A DNA stretch of 5,363 nucleotides from an uncultured Haemophilus sp. (GTDB lineage Bacteria > Pseudomonadota > Gammaproteobacteria > Enterobacterales > Pasteurellaceae): contig CABSXY010000134.1 in NCBI GenBank assembly GCA_902481695.1, forward strand, positions 1 to 5,363, in the 5' to 3' direction. Positions 1-4,981 of the stretch are shown here, piece by piece. Position 1 is the stretch's first letter. Every line of letters starts with the position of its first letter. The notes beneath the pieces were generated by a model. That model was not told the origin of the DNA. It saw only the letters and a list, made by a program, of their open reading frames with translations, and ran no database searches. The position numbers and the translations under genes were made by a program.

Positions 1-14
1 TCAAGATAACCAAT

Positions 15-419
15 CTAGTCTCTAAATGGACCTGCAATTTGAATATCTTTAAAGGTTTTACGTTGTGGTTGGGCAAAGTTACTCGATTCTTGAGCAAACT
101 GGGCAATATGCATTTTCTCTTCGCCTAAAGCACCGAAAATTTCTTTTTCTGGTGTCATAATGACAGGGCGTGCAGAGTCAAATTTATCGGTTGGAAGAAC
201 TGGCACGCCAGCAAGAATCCCGTTAATTCTATTGTTACGAATAGATTCAACGAGTTTCTTTTGATAGCTTGATATTTCATTTTGATTTAAGTCAGAATAT
301 AAGCGACTATCAAAATAAGGAAGTGCGACCAAAAGTGCGGTCATAGCAAAGAATGCCAACCAAAAGACAGTAAATGTGCGTATTGTGAGATGATTTAAGC
401 TAAATTTTTTGATAAGCAT
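15..419 (-). pseudogene. cpxA: CpxA sensor kinase, 5' fragment ending at a premature TAG (134 codons)
   Basis: The product resembles the N-terminus of the envelope-stress sensor kinase CpxA. After a short basic cytoplasmic start there is one membrane helix (about residues 15-34) ending in LPYFDSR, like LPKLDSR in E. coli CpxA. A periplasmic sensor region follows, ending in QIAGPFRD, which aligns with ELVGPFSVRD. A TAG (positions 15-17) stops translation there. Known CpxA is about 450 residues, so the second membrane helix, HAMP, histidine-phosphoacceptor and ATPase domains are all missing from this product. The start codon shares one base with the cpxR stop (TAATG), so translation is probably coupled; only a weak GTGA lies upstream. 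Only 14 bases remain left of the stop, so nonsense mutation, frameshift and 3' deletion cannot be told apart. Identity is confident; the claim that it is non-functional as a kinase is a strong inference. Confidence 0.82.
321..341 (+). repeat. DNA uptake sequence AAGTGCGGT (333-341) with a degenerate copy at 321-329
   Basis: Positions 333-341 are an exact core of the H. influenzae-type uptake signal used in natural transformation. Twelve bases earlier, AAGTGCGAC matches seven of nine bases, making a short tandem in phase with the codons. On the coding (minus) strand both copies encode Ala-Leu (TAL and VAL) inside the first membrane helix of CpxA. The second copy may be a decayed uptake site or a coincidence of repeated Ala-Leu codons. 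Confidence 0.85.
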
Positions 420-1129
420 TATTCACAAACCAACAAGTAACCACGACCACGTAGCGTTTTCAGCCACGGTAAGCCATTGTCTCTTTCTGGGAGTTTTTTA
501 CGCAAGTTTGACATATGCATATCAATCGAGCGATCAAAAGGAGAAAGGTGTTTGCCTAGTACATTCATGCTTAATTCTTCGCGAGAGACAATTTGTCCTG
601 GACGAAGTACTAGTTTATGAAGTAGTGCAAATTCAGAGCCAGTTAGACCAAGATCTTGGCCTTTATAATAAGCTTGTTGAAGACCTGAGTGAAGTACTAA
701 GCCACAAAATTCCAATGTATTTTCTTCTGATGAAAGTGCGGTTGAATTTTGTGTATTTTCTTTTTCTGCTGGCGTAGCACGACGTAAAATGGCTTTAATG
801 CGAGCAACCAGTTCACGATCGTTAAAGGGTTTTGGTAAATAGTCATCGGCACCAAGTTCTAAGCCTAGAACACGATCGATCTCTTCGCCACGTGCAGTAA
901 GCATCATCACAGGGACATTTGATGTTTGGCGAATTTTCTTGAGTGTTTCAATCCCATTTAATACAGGCATCATGATATCTAATAACACTAACTGATGGCT
1001 TTCATTTAGCTTATCTAGCGCTTCTTGGCCATTATTGGCGACCTCGACTTCAAAACCTGTCAGTCGTAAAACTTCAGCAAGTAAATCTGTTAGTTCAATA
1101 TCATCATCAACCAATAGAATTTTTGACAT
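419..1129 (-). CDS. cpxR: CpxR, OmpR-family envelope-stress response regulator
   Basis: This 236-residue cytoplasmic transcription factor has an N-terminal receiver domain (about 1-117), a polar linker (about 118-138) and a C-terminal OmpR/PhoB winged helix (about 140-236). Visible receiver residues are the acidic pocket D8/D9, phosphoacceptor D51 in LLDIMMP, T78 in MLTAR and K100 in LPKPF. The stretch DRVLGLELGADDYLPKPFND and the DNA-binding segments PFDRSIDMHMSNLR and KTLRGRGYL are nearly the same as in E. coli CpxR (232 residues), so the identification is firm. I chose the ATG at 1127-1129 because AAGGGA (1136-1141) sits six bases upstream and MSKILLVDDD matches the family start. An ATG six bases earlier touches that AAGGGA, and a further upstream ATG at 1171 would add 14 unrelated residues and start inside the hairpin. 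It lies downstream of bamE and overlaps truncated cpxA by one base. With no kinase, phosphorylation would have to come from acetyl phosphate or another sensor. Confidence 0.97.
   Translation of the reverse strand: MSKILLVDDDIELTDLLAEVLRLTGFEVEVANNGQEALDKLNESHQLVLLDIMMPVLNGIETLKKIRQTSNVPVMMLTARGEEIDRVLGLELGADDYLPKPFNDRELVARIKAILRRATPAEKENTQNSTALSSEENTLEFCGLVLHSGLQQAYYKGQDLGLTGSEFALLHKLVLRPGQIVSREELSMNVLGKHLSPFDRSIDMHMSNLRKKLPERDNGLPWLKTLRGRGYLLVCE
734..742 (+). repeat. DNA uptake sequence AAGTGCGGT in the CpxR linker
   Basis: This is an exact core, followed by AT-rich blocks (TGAATTTT, then TATTTTC) that fit the extended H. influenzae uptake consensus. It falls in cpxR codons 130-132, read on the minus strand as Thr-Ala-Leu, inside the linker between receiver and DNA-binding domains, where sequence constraint is expected to be low. 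Confidence 0.9.
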
Positions 1130-1135
1130 TTTCAT

Positions 1136-1141
1136 TCCCTT
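1136..1141 (-). promoter_or_regulatory. Ribosome binding site of cpxR (AAGGGA)
   Basis: On the minus strand AAGGGA lies six bases before the ATG at 1129-1127. It abuts the alternative ATG at 1135-1133 with no spacing, so it selects the MSKILLVDDD start. Confidence 0.75.
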
Positions 1142-1153
1142 GTAATACAACGA

Positions 1154-1177
1154 ACCTGCTTGATATGACAAGCAGGT
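1154..1177 (-). terminator. 9-bp hairpin between bamE and cpxR; leaky terminator or processing site
   Basis: ACCTGCTTG (1154-1162) and CAAGCAGGT (1169-1177) form a perfect nine-base-pair stem with a six-base loop. Read in the direction of bamE and cpxR, an A-rich run precedes the stem and only a weak T-containing stretch (TTCGTTGTATT) follows. The T-run lies on the other strand (positions 1178-1188). This is therefore at best a partial terminator for bamE that may lower, rather than stop, read-through into cpxR, or an mRNA processing or stability element. I saw no convincing promoter for cpxR between the hairpin and its start. Confidence 0.45.
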
Positions 1178-1192
1178 GTTATTTTTTAATGA

Positions 1193-1606
1193 TTACCAGA
1201 ATTTCCACCAGCTTTTCTTACCTGCATTTTCAGGTGTGCTGATAATAGTATTATTTTCATCTTGTTTTGCCACTTCTGGTAATGGCTTATCTAATTCTGC
1301 ACTGCTTACTAAACCGTTCTGATCGAATTTCACCGTAAATGTGTGTTGTTCAGGTTTTTGGTAAGAGTGTTGTTGTAAGAACACGTAATACCAAGTTAGG
1401 TTATTATAAGGATCGATTAAAACCGGTGTGCCAAGCAAATATTGTACTTGTTGAGCTGTCATACCTGGTTTAACTTGCGCCACAGTTGCCGCTTCTAAGT
1501 AGTTACCTTGTGGAACATCAATACGATAAACAACTTTTTGCACTGTTGAACAAGAAGTTAAACTTAATGCTAAAACAACTGCACCTAAAAATGTTCTTAA
1601 TTGCAT
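1193..1606 (-). CDS. bamE: BamE (SmpA/OmlA), outer-membrane assembly lipoprotein
   Basis: BamE is a small lipoprotein of the BAM complex that inserts beta-barrel proteins into the outer membrane; it stabilises the BamA-BamD interaction. This 137-residue product has a lipoprotein signal (basic start, hydrophobic stretch 6-17, lipobox LTSC) with Cys19 as the lipid-anchored residue. The family signature YRIDVPQGNYL lies at residues 27-37, followed by the SmpA/OmlA fold: VKPGMTAQQVQYLLGTP (about 45-61), WYYVF (72-76) and a closing strand FTVKFDQNGLV (90-100). E. coli BamE has 113 residues; the extra length is a C-terminal tail ending in the aromatic KSWWKFW. The ATG is supported by AAAAGG eight to nine bases upstream and by the signal peptide. 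It has its own promoter just behind ndpA and probably shares a transcript with cpxR through the intergenic hairpin. Confidence 0.95.
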   Translation of the reverse strand: MQLRTFLGAVVLALSLTSCSTVQKVVYRIDVPQGNYLEAATVAQVKPGMTAQQVQYLLGTPVLIDPYNNLTWYYVFLQQHSYQKPEQHTFTVKFDQNGLVSSAELDKPLPEVAKQDENNTIISTPENAGKKSWWKFW

Positions 1607-1638
1607 ATTTTTTACCTTTTACTGCAAAATTATGTCGA

Positions 1639-1667
1639 ATGATACCGAAACTTTATGATCTTGCCAA
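1639..1667 (-). promoter_or_regulatory. Sigma70-type promoter of bamE (TTGGCA-17-TATCAT)
   Basis: On the minus strand a -35 box TTGGCA (1667-1662) is separated by 17 bases from a -10 box TATCAT (1644-1639). Each differs from consensus at one base. Transcription would begin near 1632, giving a leader of roughly 27 bases before the bamE ATG. The -35 box begins two bases beyond the ndpA stop codon, so bamE can be expressed independently of ndpA. No terminator was seen between ndpA and bamE. Confidence 0.65.
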
Positions 1668-1668
1668 A

Positions 1669-2685
1669 TTAATTATCGCACTTTAATGCTTTTTGAAGTT
1701 GATCTTTCAGATTTGGTGGTATCCCTTTGATTGTTAAAGTATCTGTAAGTGGATCCCATTCAATACGGTTATTTAATAAATCCGCATCAAAACTTAATGT
1801 CACACCTTTACCAGAACCTGAAAATTTCGTTAATGTTTTTAAGGCTGAACGTACTGGTGGAATGGTTTCCTCCAAGCCGTAATCTTGCTCTTCTGTAAAG
1901 GTGACAAAAGGGCGCTCGTTTAGAGTCGGCAAATTAGCTGAAAGTTCAGTTAAGGCAATTTCATCACCACTTGCTAATTGACCTTTACAGTATTCAAATA
2001 CCTGTTTTTTCACTGCTTGAGTTTGTTCTTTGTTCAATTCACCTTGTTCACAGTAGTCACTGACTGCTTGTAAGAGGCATTGGTTTTGAACTTGCGGATT
2101 TAAACCTTCTTCTGCACCTAAGAAATCCATAAAGAAGTCACTAATTTTACGACCAACACGACCTTTGATGAAGGTGAGATAACGGTTTGAGTTTGCGTTT
2201 ACTTGTAAATCCGTTAAGTTGATACGTGCCGCAATATCAAATTGTGTAATATCTAAGTATTCCGTACGGCGAATTTCAAGATTTTCGTCAACTAACATGC
2301 TGATACGACTATCTAATAGTGCGATGAACAGGTAATCCGTCGCTAAAAAGTTATATTGGCATAGGATAAGCGTACCGCTGTCTGCAAAATTATATTTGCC
2401 CAATTCTTGCGCTAATAATTTCGTGGATTGTTGGCTGAAATTTAAAAAGTTGATTTCATTTTCTAATAAACGATTAAGATCTTGTGCAAAAATGGAATTC
2501 TCTTGGAAGACACCAAAAGCTTTGCCTTTATTTTGATAACCTTGATGTAATTGCAACATCATTTGTTCGACTTCTGGCGTAATGGTGAGAAGTTCATTAC
2601 GCAACACGCTTTCCATCATAGTGGTTTCATTTTCAGCGTGCTTAACTAGTTGATGTAGCACGATTTGATTAACCGTAATGCTCAT
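1669..2685 (-). CDS. ndpA: NdpA/YejK, nucleoid-associated protein
   Basis: This 338-residue soluble protein matches the nucleoid-associated NdpA/YejK family in length (335 in E. coli) and in sequence along its whole length. Recognisable segments are the N-terminal MSITVNQIVLHQL, KGKAFGVF (about 53-60), the DYLFIALLDSR strand region near 117-127, LTDLQVN, and the conserved YLTFIKGRVGRKISDFFMDFLGAEEG block near 169-192. YejK is found on the bacterial nucleoid and has been reported to interact with topoisomerases; the exact role is unsettled. No signal peptide or membrane helix is visible. The ATG is supported by GAAGGA seven bases upstream. It is divergent from yejL, as in E. coli, and is followed by bamE, which has its own promoter overlapping this gene's end. 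Confidence 0.95.
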   Translation of the reverse strand: MSITVNQIVLHQLVKHAENETTMMESVLRNELLTITPEVEQMMLQLHQGYQNKGKAFGVFQENSIFAQDLNRLLENEINFLNFSQQSTKLLAQELGKYNFADSGTLILCQYNFLATDYLFIALLDSRISMLVDENLEIRRTEYLDITQFDIAARINLTDLQVNANSNRYLTFIKGRVGRKISDFFMDFLGAEEGLNPQVQNQCLLQAVSDYCEQGELNKEQTQAVKKQVFEYCKGQLASGDEIALTELSANLPTLNERPFVTFTEEQDYGLEETIPPVRSALKTLTKFSGSGKGVTLSFDADLLNNRIEWDPLTDTLTIKGIPPNLKDQLQKALKCDN

Positions 2686-2714
2686 AATTTTTTCCTTCGT
2701 AAAATTTACCTTAA

Positions 2715-2743
2715 ATTATAACCGCACTTTTTAAGCAAGAAAA
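2715..2743 (-). promoter_or_regulatory. Probable ndpA promoter, perfect -10 (TATAAT) with an uptake sequence as spacer
   Basis: On the minus strand a consensus TATAAT lies at 2720-2715, about 30 bases before the ndpA start. At 17-base spacing the -35 position reads TTTTCT (2743-2738), a weak match. The spacer bases adjoining the -10 are the uptake sequence AAGTGCGGT (2729-2721). The TATAAT could also be just the AT-rich flank of the extended uptake consensus, so the promoter call is moderate. Confidence 0.5.
2721..2729 (-). repeat. DNA uptake sequence AAGTGCGGT in the ndpA-yejL promoter region
   Basis: Exact core on the minus strand, followed by TATAATTTAA, which fits the AT-rich block of the extended uptake consensus. 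It is the only intergenic exact copy in the window and lies between the divergent genes. Confidence 0.92.
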
Positions 2744-2752
2744 AAGAAATTA

Positions 2753-2781
2753 TTCAGATTGGACAAATTATCGGGTATGAT
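2753..2781 (+). promoter_or_regulatory. Probable promoter of yejL-yejM (TTCAGA-17-TATGAT)
   Basis: A -10 box TATGAT (2776-2781, one mismatch) is preceded at 17 bases by TTCAGA (2753-2758, two mismatches). Transcription would start near 2788, leaving a leader of about 37 bases. It is back to back with the ndpA promoter, with roughly ten bases between the two -35 regions, so one regulator binding here could affect both directions. Confidence 0.5.
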
Positions 2782-2824
2782 ATGAGAAGTTTTTTTGTAT
2801 TTAGAACAGGCTTAAACATTCCAA

Positions 2825-3043
2825 ATGGCTCAACATTCAAAGTATTCCGATGGGCAAGTTAATGCCATCATTAACGACATGATTAGCGTACTTGAAACTC
2901 ACAAAGCACCCGTTGATCTTTCGCTTATCGCTTTAGGCAATATGGCCAGTAATTTATTGACCACTAGCGTACCCGCCGCACAGCGTGAAGCTCTAGCTCA
3001 AGCCTTTGCCAACTCTCTAATGAATTCGGTAAAAATAAAATAA
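2825..3043 (+). CDS. yejL: YejL, small UPF0352 (DUF1414) family protein
   Basis: This 72-residue protein matches YejL (75 residues in E. coli), a conserved family without established biochemical function. It is predicted to be all helical and soluble. The family core is visible as KYSDGQVNAIINDMISVLE (6-24), then KAPVDLSLIALGNMASNLL (27-45) and a final helix REALAQAFANSLMNSV (54-69). The ATG is the only sensible start, although the nearest purine-rich site (AGG at 2808-2810) is 14 bases upstream, so its ribosome binding site is weak. It is the first gene of a two-gene unit with yejM, which begins one base after its stop. The tight conservation of the pair suggests linked expression, but a shared function is only an inference. 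Confidence 0.95.
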   Translation: MAQHSKYSDGQVNAIINDMISVLETHKAPVDLSLIALGNMASNLLTTSVPAAQREALAQAFANSLMNSVKIK

Positions 3044-3044
3044 A

Positions 3045-4787
3045 ATGTTTTGGTTTAAAAAGAGCAAATTCAACGGACGTGAATACCGTGAAGAAACCTC
3101 ACGAAAAATTTCGTGGGGACATTGGTTTGCTTTTTTTAACATTATCATCGCAATTCTTATTGGTAGTCGTTACGCTTTTCTCATTGACTGGCCAGACACT
3201 TTACTCGGCAAAATTTATTTCTTCATCAGCTTATTGGGGCATTTCAGTTTTTGTGTTTTTGCCTTGTATTTGCTGGTTATATTTCCGCTGAGTTTCATTA
3301 TCAAAAATCACCGCACTTTCCGTGGACTAACGGTGATTATCGCGACAATTTGCACCACTTTATTACTGTTTGATACGGAAGTTTTTAATCGCTTTAATAT
3401 CCACCTTTCTTCTATCGTTTGGAATTTATTAGTAAATCCTGAAAAGGGTGATCTTTCACGAGATTGGCAAATTTTCTTTGCACCAATGCCGATTATTTTG
3501 TTAATCCAAATGCTTTTTTCTCGTTGGAGTTGGGAAAAATTACGTAGTTTAGAGCGTCAAAAATGGCTGAAGAAAGTGGGATTAGTGCTGACTTCTACTT
3601 TTGTCGCGACACATTTAATTTATGCTTGGGCAGATGCATTTTTATATCGTCCGATAACCATGCAGCGTTCAAACTTTCCACTTTCTTATCCAATGACCGC
3701 ACGAACCTTTTTAGAAAAACAAGGGTTTATTAATGCGGAAACATACTCACAGCGCTTAGAACAAGAAGGCCGTTTGGATGCATTAAAAATTGATTATCCG
3801 AAAAAAGATCTTCAGTTTGAGCAAGTGGAAAACAAACCTAATATTCTCGTGATTACCGTTTCAGGCTTACGTTATGATGCGCTAACGAGCGAGAAAATGC
3901 CTAAATTGTTTGAGTTTGCCACAAGCTCTACTCAATTTACTAATCATTACAGCAGTGGCAATACGAATAATGCCGGCTTAGTAGGTTTATTCTATGGACT
4001 GAATGCGAATTATACAGACAGTATTTTGAGTAATCACACACCGTCGGTGTTAATTAAAAAGCTACAAGACGAGAAATATCAATTTGTCGCTTATTCGTCT
4101 ACGGCATTTAAAGATAGTTTATTTAAACAAGCCTTGTTCCGTAATGTGAAATTGCCTAAAGTGAAAGCTTCTTCGCCAAAAGAAGCGATAAGTGGCGTTT
4201 TATCTCTCTTAAAAGAGGATAAACCTTGGTTTGCTTATGTGGATTTAGATATTACGGATAAAACGGAAGAAAATTACACCAAATCGCTTGCGGAGATTGA
4301 TCAACAAATTGATGACACTTTAGCATCAGTCTCTTTAGAGAATACGATTGTTATTATTACGGCAGAGCATGGTAAAACGTTTAATAAGCTGGATGAAAAA
4401 GCACAAGAGAATTATTTCGGTCGTGATGAAATCCAAGTGCCGTTTATTGTTTACTGGAAAGATTTGCCGGTGCAAGAAGTCTCTAAATTAACAAGCCATA
4501 CTGATTTATTACCGGCATTGATGTCGTCGATCTTTAAAGTGAAAAATCCAGTTTCGGATTATGCACAAGGTCGCAATTTATTTGAACTTAATGGTGATCC
4601 TTGGGTGTTGGCGTCGAATTTCCGTTGGAATGTCATTATTCAGCCGGATGGTACACAGTATCATATTGATCGTAAAGGAAACTATAAGAAATTTGACCGC
4701 ACTTATACTGAACAATCTTCAAACCGCCCACCACTCGGCTTGTTCTTAGATGTCTTCAAACAAGAGCGTTCTTTTGTCAATAAATAG
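3045..4787 (+). CDS. yejM: YejM/PbgA/LapC, inner-membrane regulator of LPS synthesis
   Basis: This 580-residue protein matches YejM (586 in E. coli), which senses lipopolysaccharide at the periplasmic face of the inner membrane and restrains LapB/FtsH breakdown of LpxC. Five membrane helices fall near residues 26-46, 56-86, 94-110, 144-158 and 177-197. A linker leads to a periplasmic alkaline-phosphatase-like domain from about 265 to the end. Motifs of that domain are VITVSGLRYD (269-278), HYSSGNTNNAGLVGLFYG (301-318), VIITAEHG (436-443), QVPFIVYW (464-471) and SHTDLLPALM (484-493). The position equivalent to E. coli D268 is Ser273, while the equivalent of T302 is retained as Thr307. Yet E441, H442 and H485/D487 look more like true metal-site residues than the E. 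coli TAGRG. The ATG lies one base after the yejL stop with no clear Shine-Dalgarno, so translational coupling is likely. The family call is firm; catalytic activity is doubtful. Confidence 0.95.
   Translation: MFWFKKSKFNGREYREETSRKISWGHWFAFFNIIIAILIGSRYAFLIDWPDTLLGKIYFFISLLGHFSFCVFALYLLVIFPLSFIIKNHRTFRGLTVIIATICTTLLLFDTEVFNRFNIHLSSIVWNLLVNPEKGDLSRDWQIFFAPMPIILLIQMLFSRWSWEKLRSLERQKWLKKVGLVLTSTFVATHLIYAWADAFLYRPITMQRSNFPLSYPMTARTFLEKQGFINAETYSQRLEQEGRLDALKIDYPKKDLQFEQVENKPNILVITVSGLRYDALTSEKMPKLFEFATSSTQFTNHYSSGNTNNAGLVGLFYGLNANYTDSILSNHTPSVLIKKLQDEKYQFVAYSSTAFKDSLFKQALFRNVKLPKVKASSPKEAISGVLSLLKEDKPWFAYVDLDITDKTEENYTKSLAEIDQQIDDTLASVSLENTIVIITAEHGKTFNKLDEKAQENYFGRDEIQVPFIVYWKDLPVQEVSKLTSHTDLLPALMSSIFKVKNPVSDYAQGRNLFELNGDPWVLASNFRWNVIIQPDGTQYHIDRKGNYKKFDRTYTEQSSNRPPLGLFLDVFKQERSFVNK
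3310..3318 (-). repeat. DNA uptake sequence AAGTGCGGT in yejM (codons 89-91)
   Basis: Exact core on the minus strand, seen on the plus strand as ACCGCACTT. It encodes part of His-Arg-Thr in the short loop between membrane helices 2 and 3. Confidence 0.88.
4696..4704 (-). repeat. DNA uptake sequence AAGTGCGGT near the yejM 3' end (codons 551-553)
   Basis: Exact core on the minus strand. It is read in the same phase as the other yejM copy, giving Asp-Arg-Thr near the C-terminus of the periplasmic domain. Confidence 0.88.
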
Positions 4788-4843
4788 ATAGCTTTTTTGT
4801 GCTTAAAATCTTATACTTTGCACTCAGTTGAAAGACTGAAAAG

Positions 4844-4880
4844 ATGTTATTAATTAAAATCTGCGAATTTTTCATAACAT
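4844..4880 (+). repeat. AT-rich inverted repeat downstream of yejM
   Basis: ATGTTAT (4844-4850) is repeated inverted as ATAACAT (4874-4880). The loop holds a second inverted pair, AAAAT (4856-4860) and ATTTT (4867-4871). The stems are almost free of G:C pairs, so RNA stability is modest. It could shape the leader of the following gene or be a protein-binding site; no specific role is supported. Confidence 0.4.
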
Positions 4881-4981
4881 TGCAAACAATTCACAATAGA
4901 CCCGATCCTTATTGGGTTTGCTTTTCAATTAATACACTTCTCGTCTCTCTTTTCCTTTCTTTTTTGGCGGAGTTATTATGA
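4844..4981 (+). CDS. Possible 45-residue leader ORF overlapping the hydrolase start (ATGA)
   Basis: From ATG at 4844 a frame stays open for 45 codons and ends with TGA at 4979-4981, sharing ATGA with the start of the next gene. That overlap is typical of translational coupling. The product has a basic/polar front, a RPDPYWV segment encoded by the terminator stem-loop, and a strongly hydrophobic tail LLVSLFLSFLAELL that simply reflects a pyrimidine-rich tract. The upstream GAAAG (4830-4834) is a poor ribosome site nine bases away. An open frame of this length is not rare in AT-rich DNA, and I do not recognise the peptide. It may be a chance ORF or a regulatory leader. Confidence 0.22.
   Translation: MLLIKICEFFITLQTIHNRPDPYWVCFSINTLLVSLFLSFLAELL
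4882..4925 (+). terminator. Probable intrinsic terminator after yejM, with alternative pairing
   Basis: AGACCCGAT (4898-4906) pairs with ATTGGGTTT (4911-4919) around a CCTT loop; nine pairs include two G-U. TTTT follows at 4922-4925. A second option pairs GCAAAC (4882-4887) with GTTTGC (4916-4921), which sits directly against the T run. The two share bases and cannot both form fully. It would end the yejL-yejM transcript; because it lies 53 bases before the hydrolase start it could also attenuate that gene. The T run is short, so termination may be partial. Confidence 0.5.
4937..4965 (+). other. Pyrimidine-rich tract upstream of the hydrolase gene
   Basis: Of 29 bases only one (G at 4943) is a purine, and 4944-4965 is 22 uninterrupted C/T. 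It lies between the terminator and the ribosome binding site GGAG (4969-4972). It may keep the leader unstructured, or serve as a binding site for ribosomal protein S1; this is inference. Confidence 0.55.

Noticed and set aside
409..777. Plus-strand open frame of 122 codons opposite cpxR
   Set aside because: It is antisense to a firmly identified gene, has no family resemblance, and is explained by cpxR codon composition.
1142..1171. TTGTCA-18-TATTAC as a dedicated cpxR promoter
   Set aside because: The -10 is poor, and transcription would start within the cpxR ribosome binding site.
1611..1622. Direct repeat GTAAA-AG-GTAAA before bamE as a CpxR box
   Set aside because: The spacing is two bases, whereas the known CpxR site has five to six between half-sites, and the repeat overlaps the bamE ribosome binding site.
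1675..1683. ATCGCACTT at the ndpA end as a further uptake sequence
   Set aside because: One mismatch in the invariant core; not counted as an exact site.
3079..3291. Plus-strand frame of 70 codons inside yejM
   Set aside because: Hydrophobic only because it shadows the membrane helices of yejM in another frame.
4797..4817. TTGTGC and TATACT after yejM as a promoter for the hydrolase
   Set aside because: Spacing is only nine bases, far from the 16-18 needed.
4824..4839. TCAGT/ACTGA mini-hairpin after yejM as a terminator
   Set aside because: Five base pairs with no following T run; too weak.
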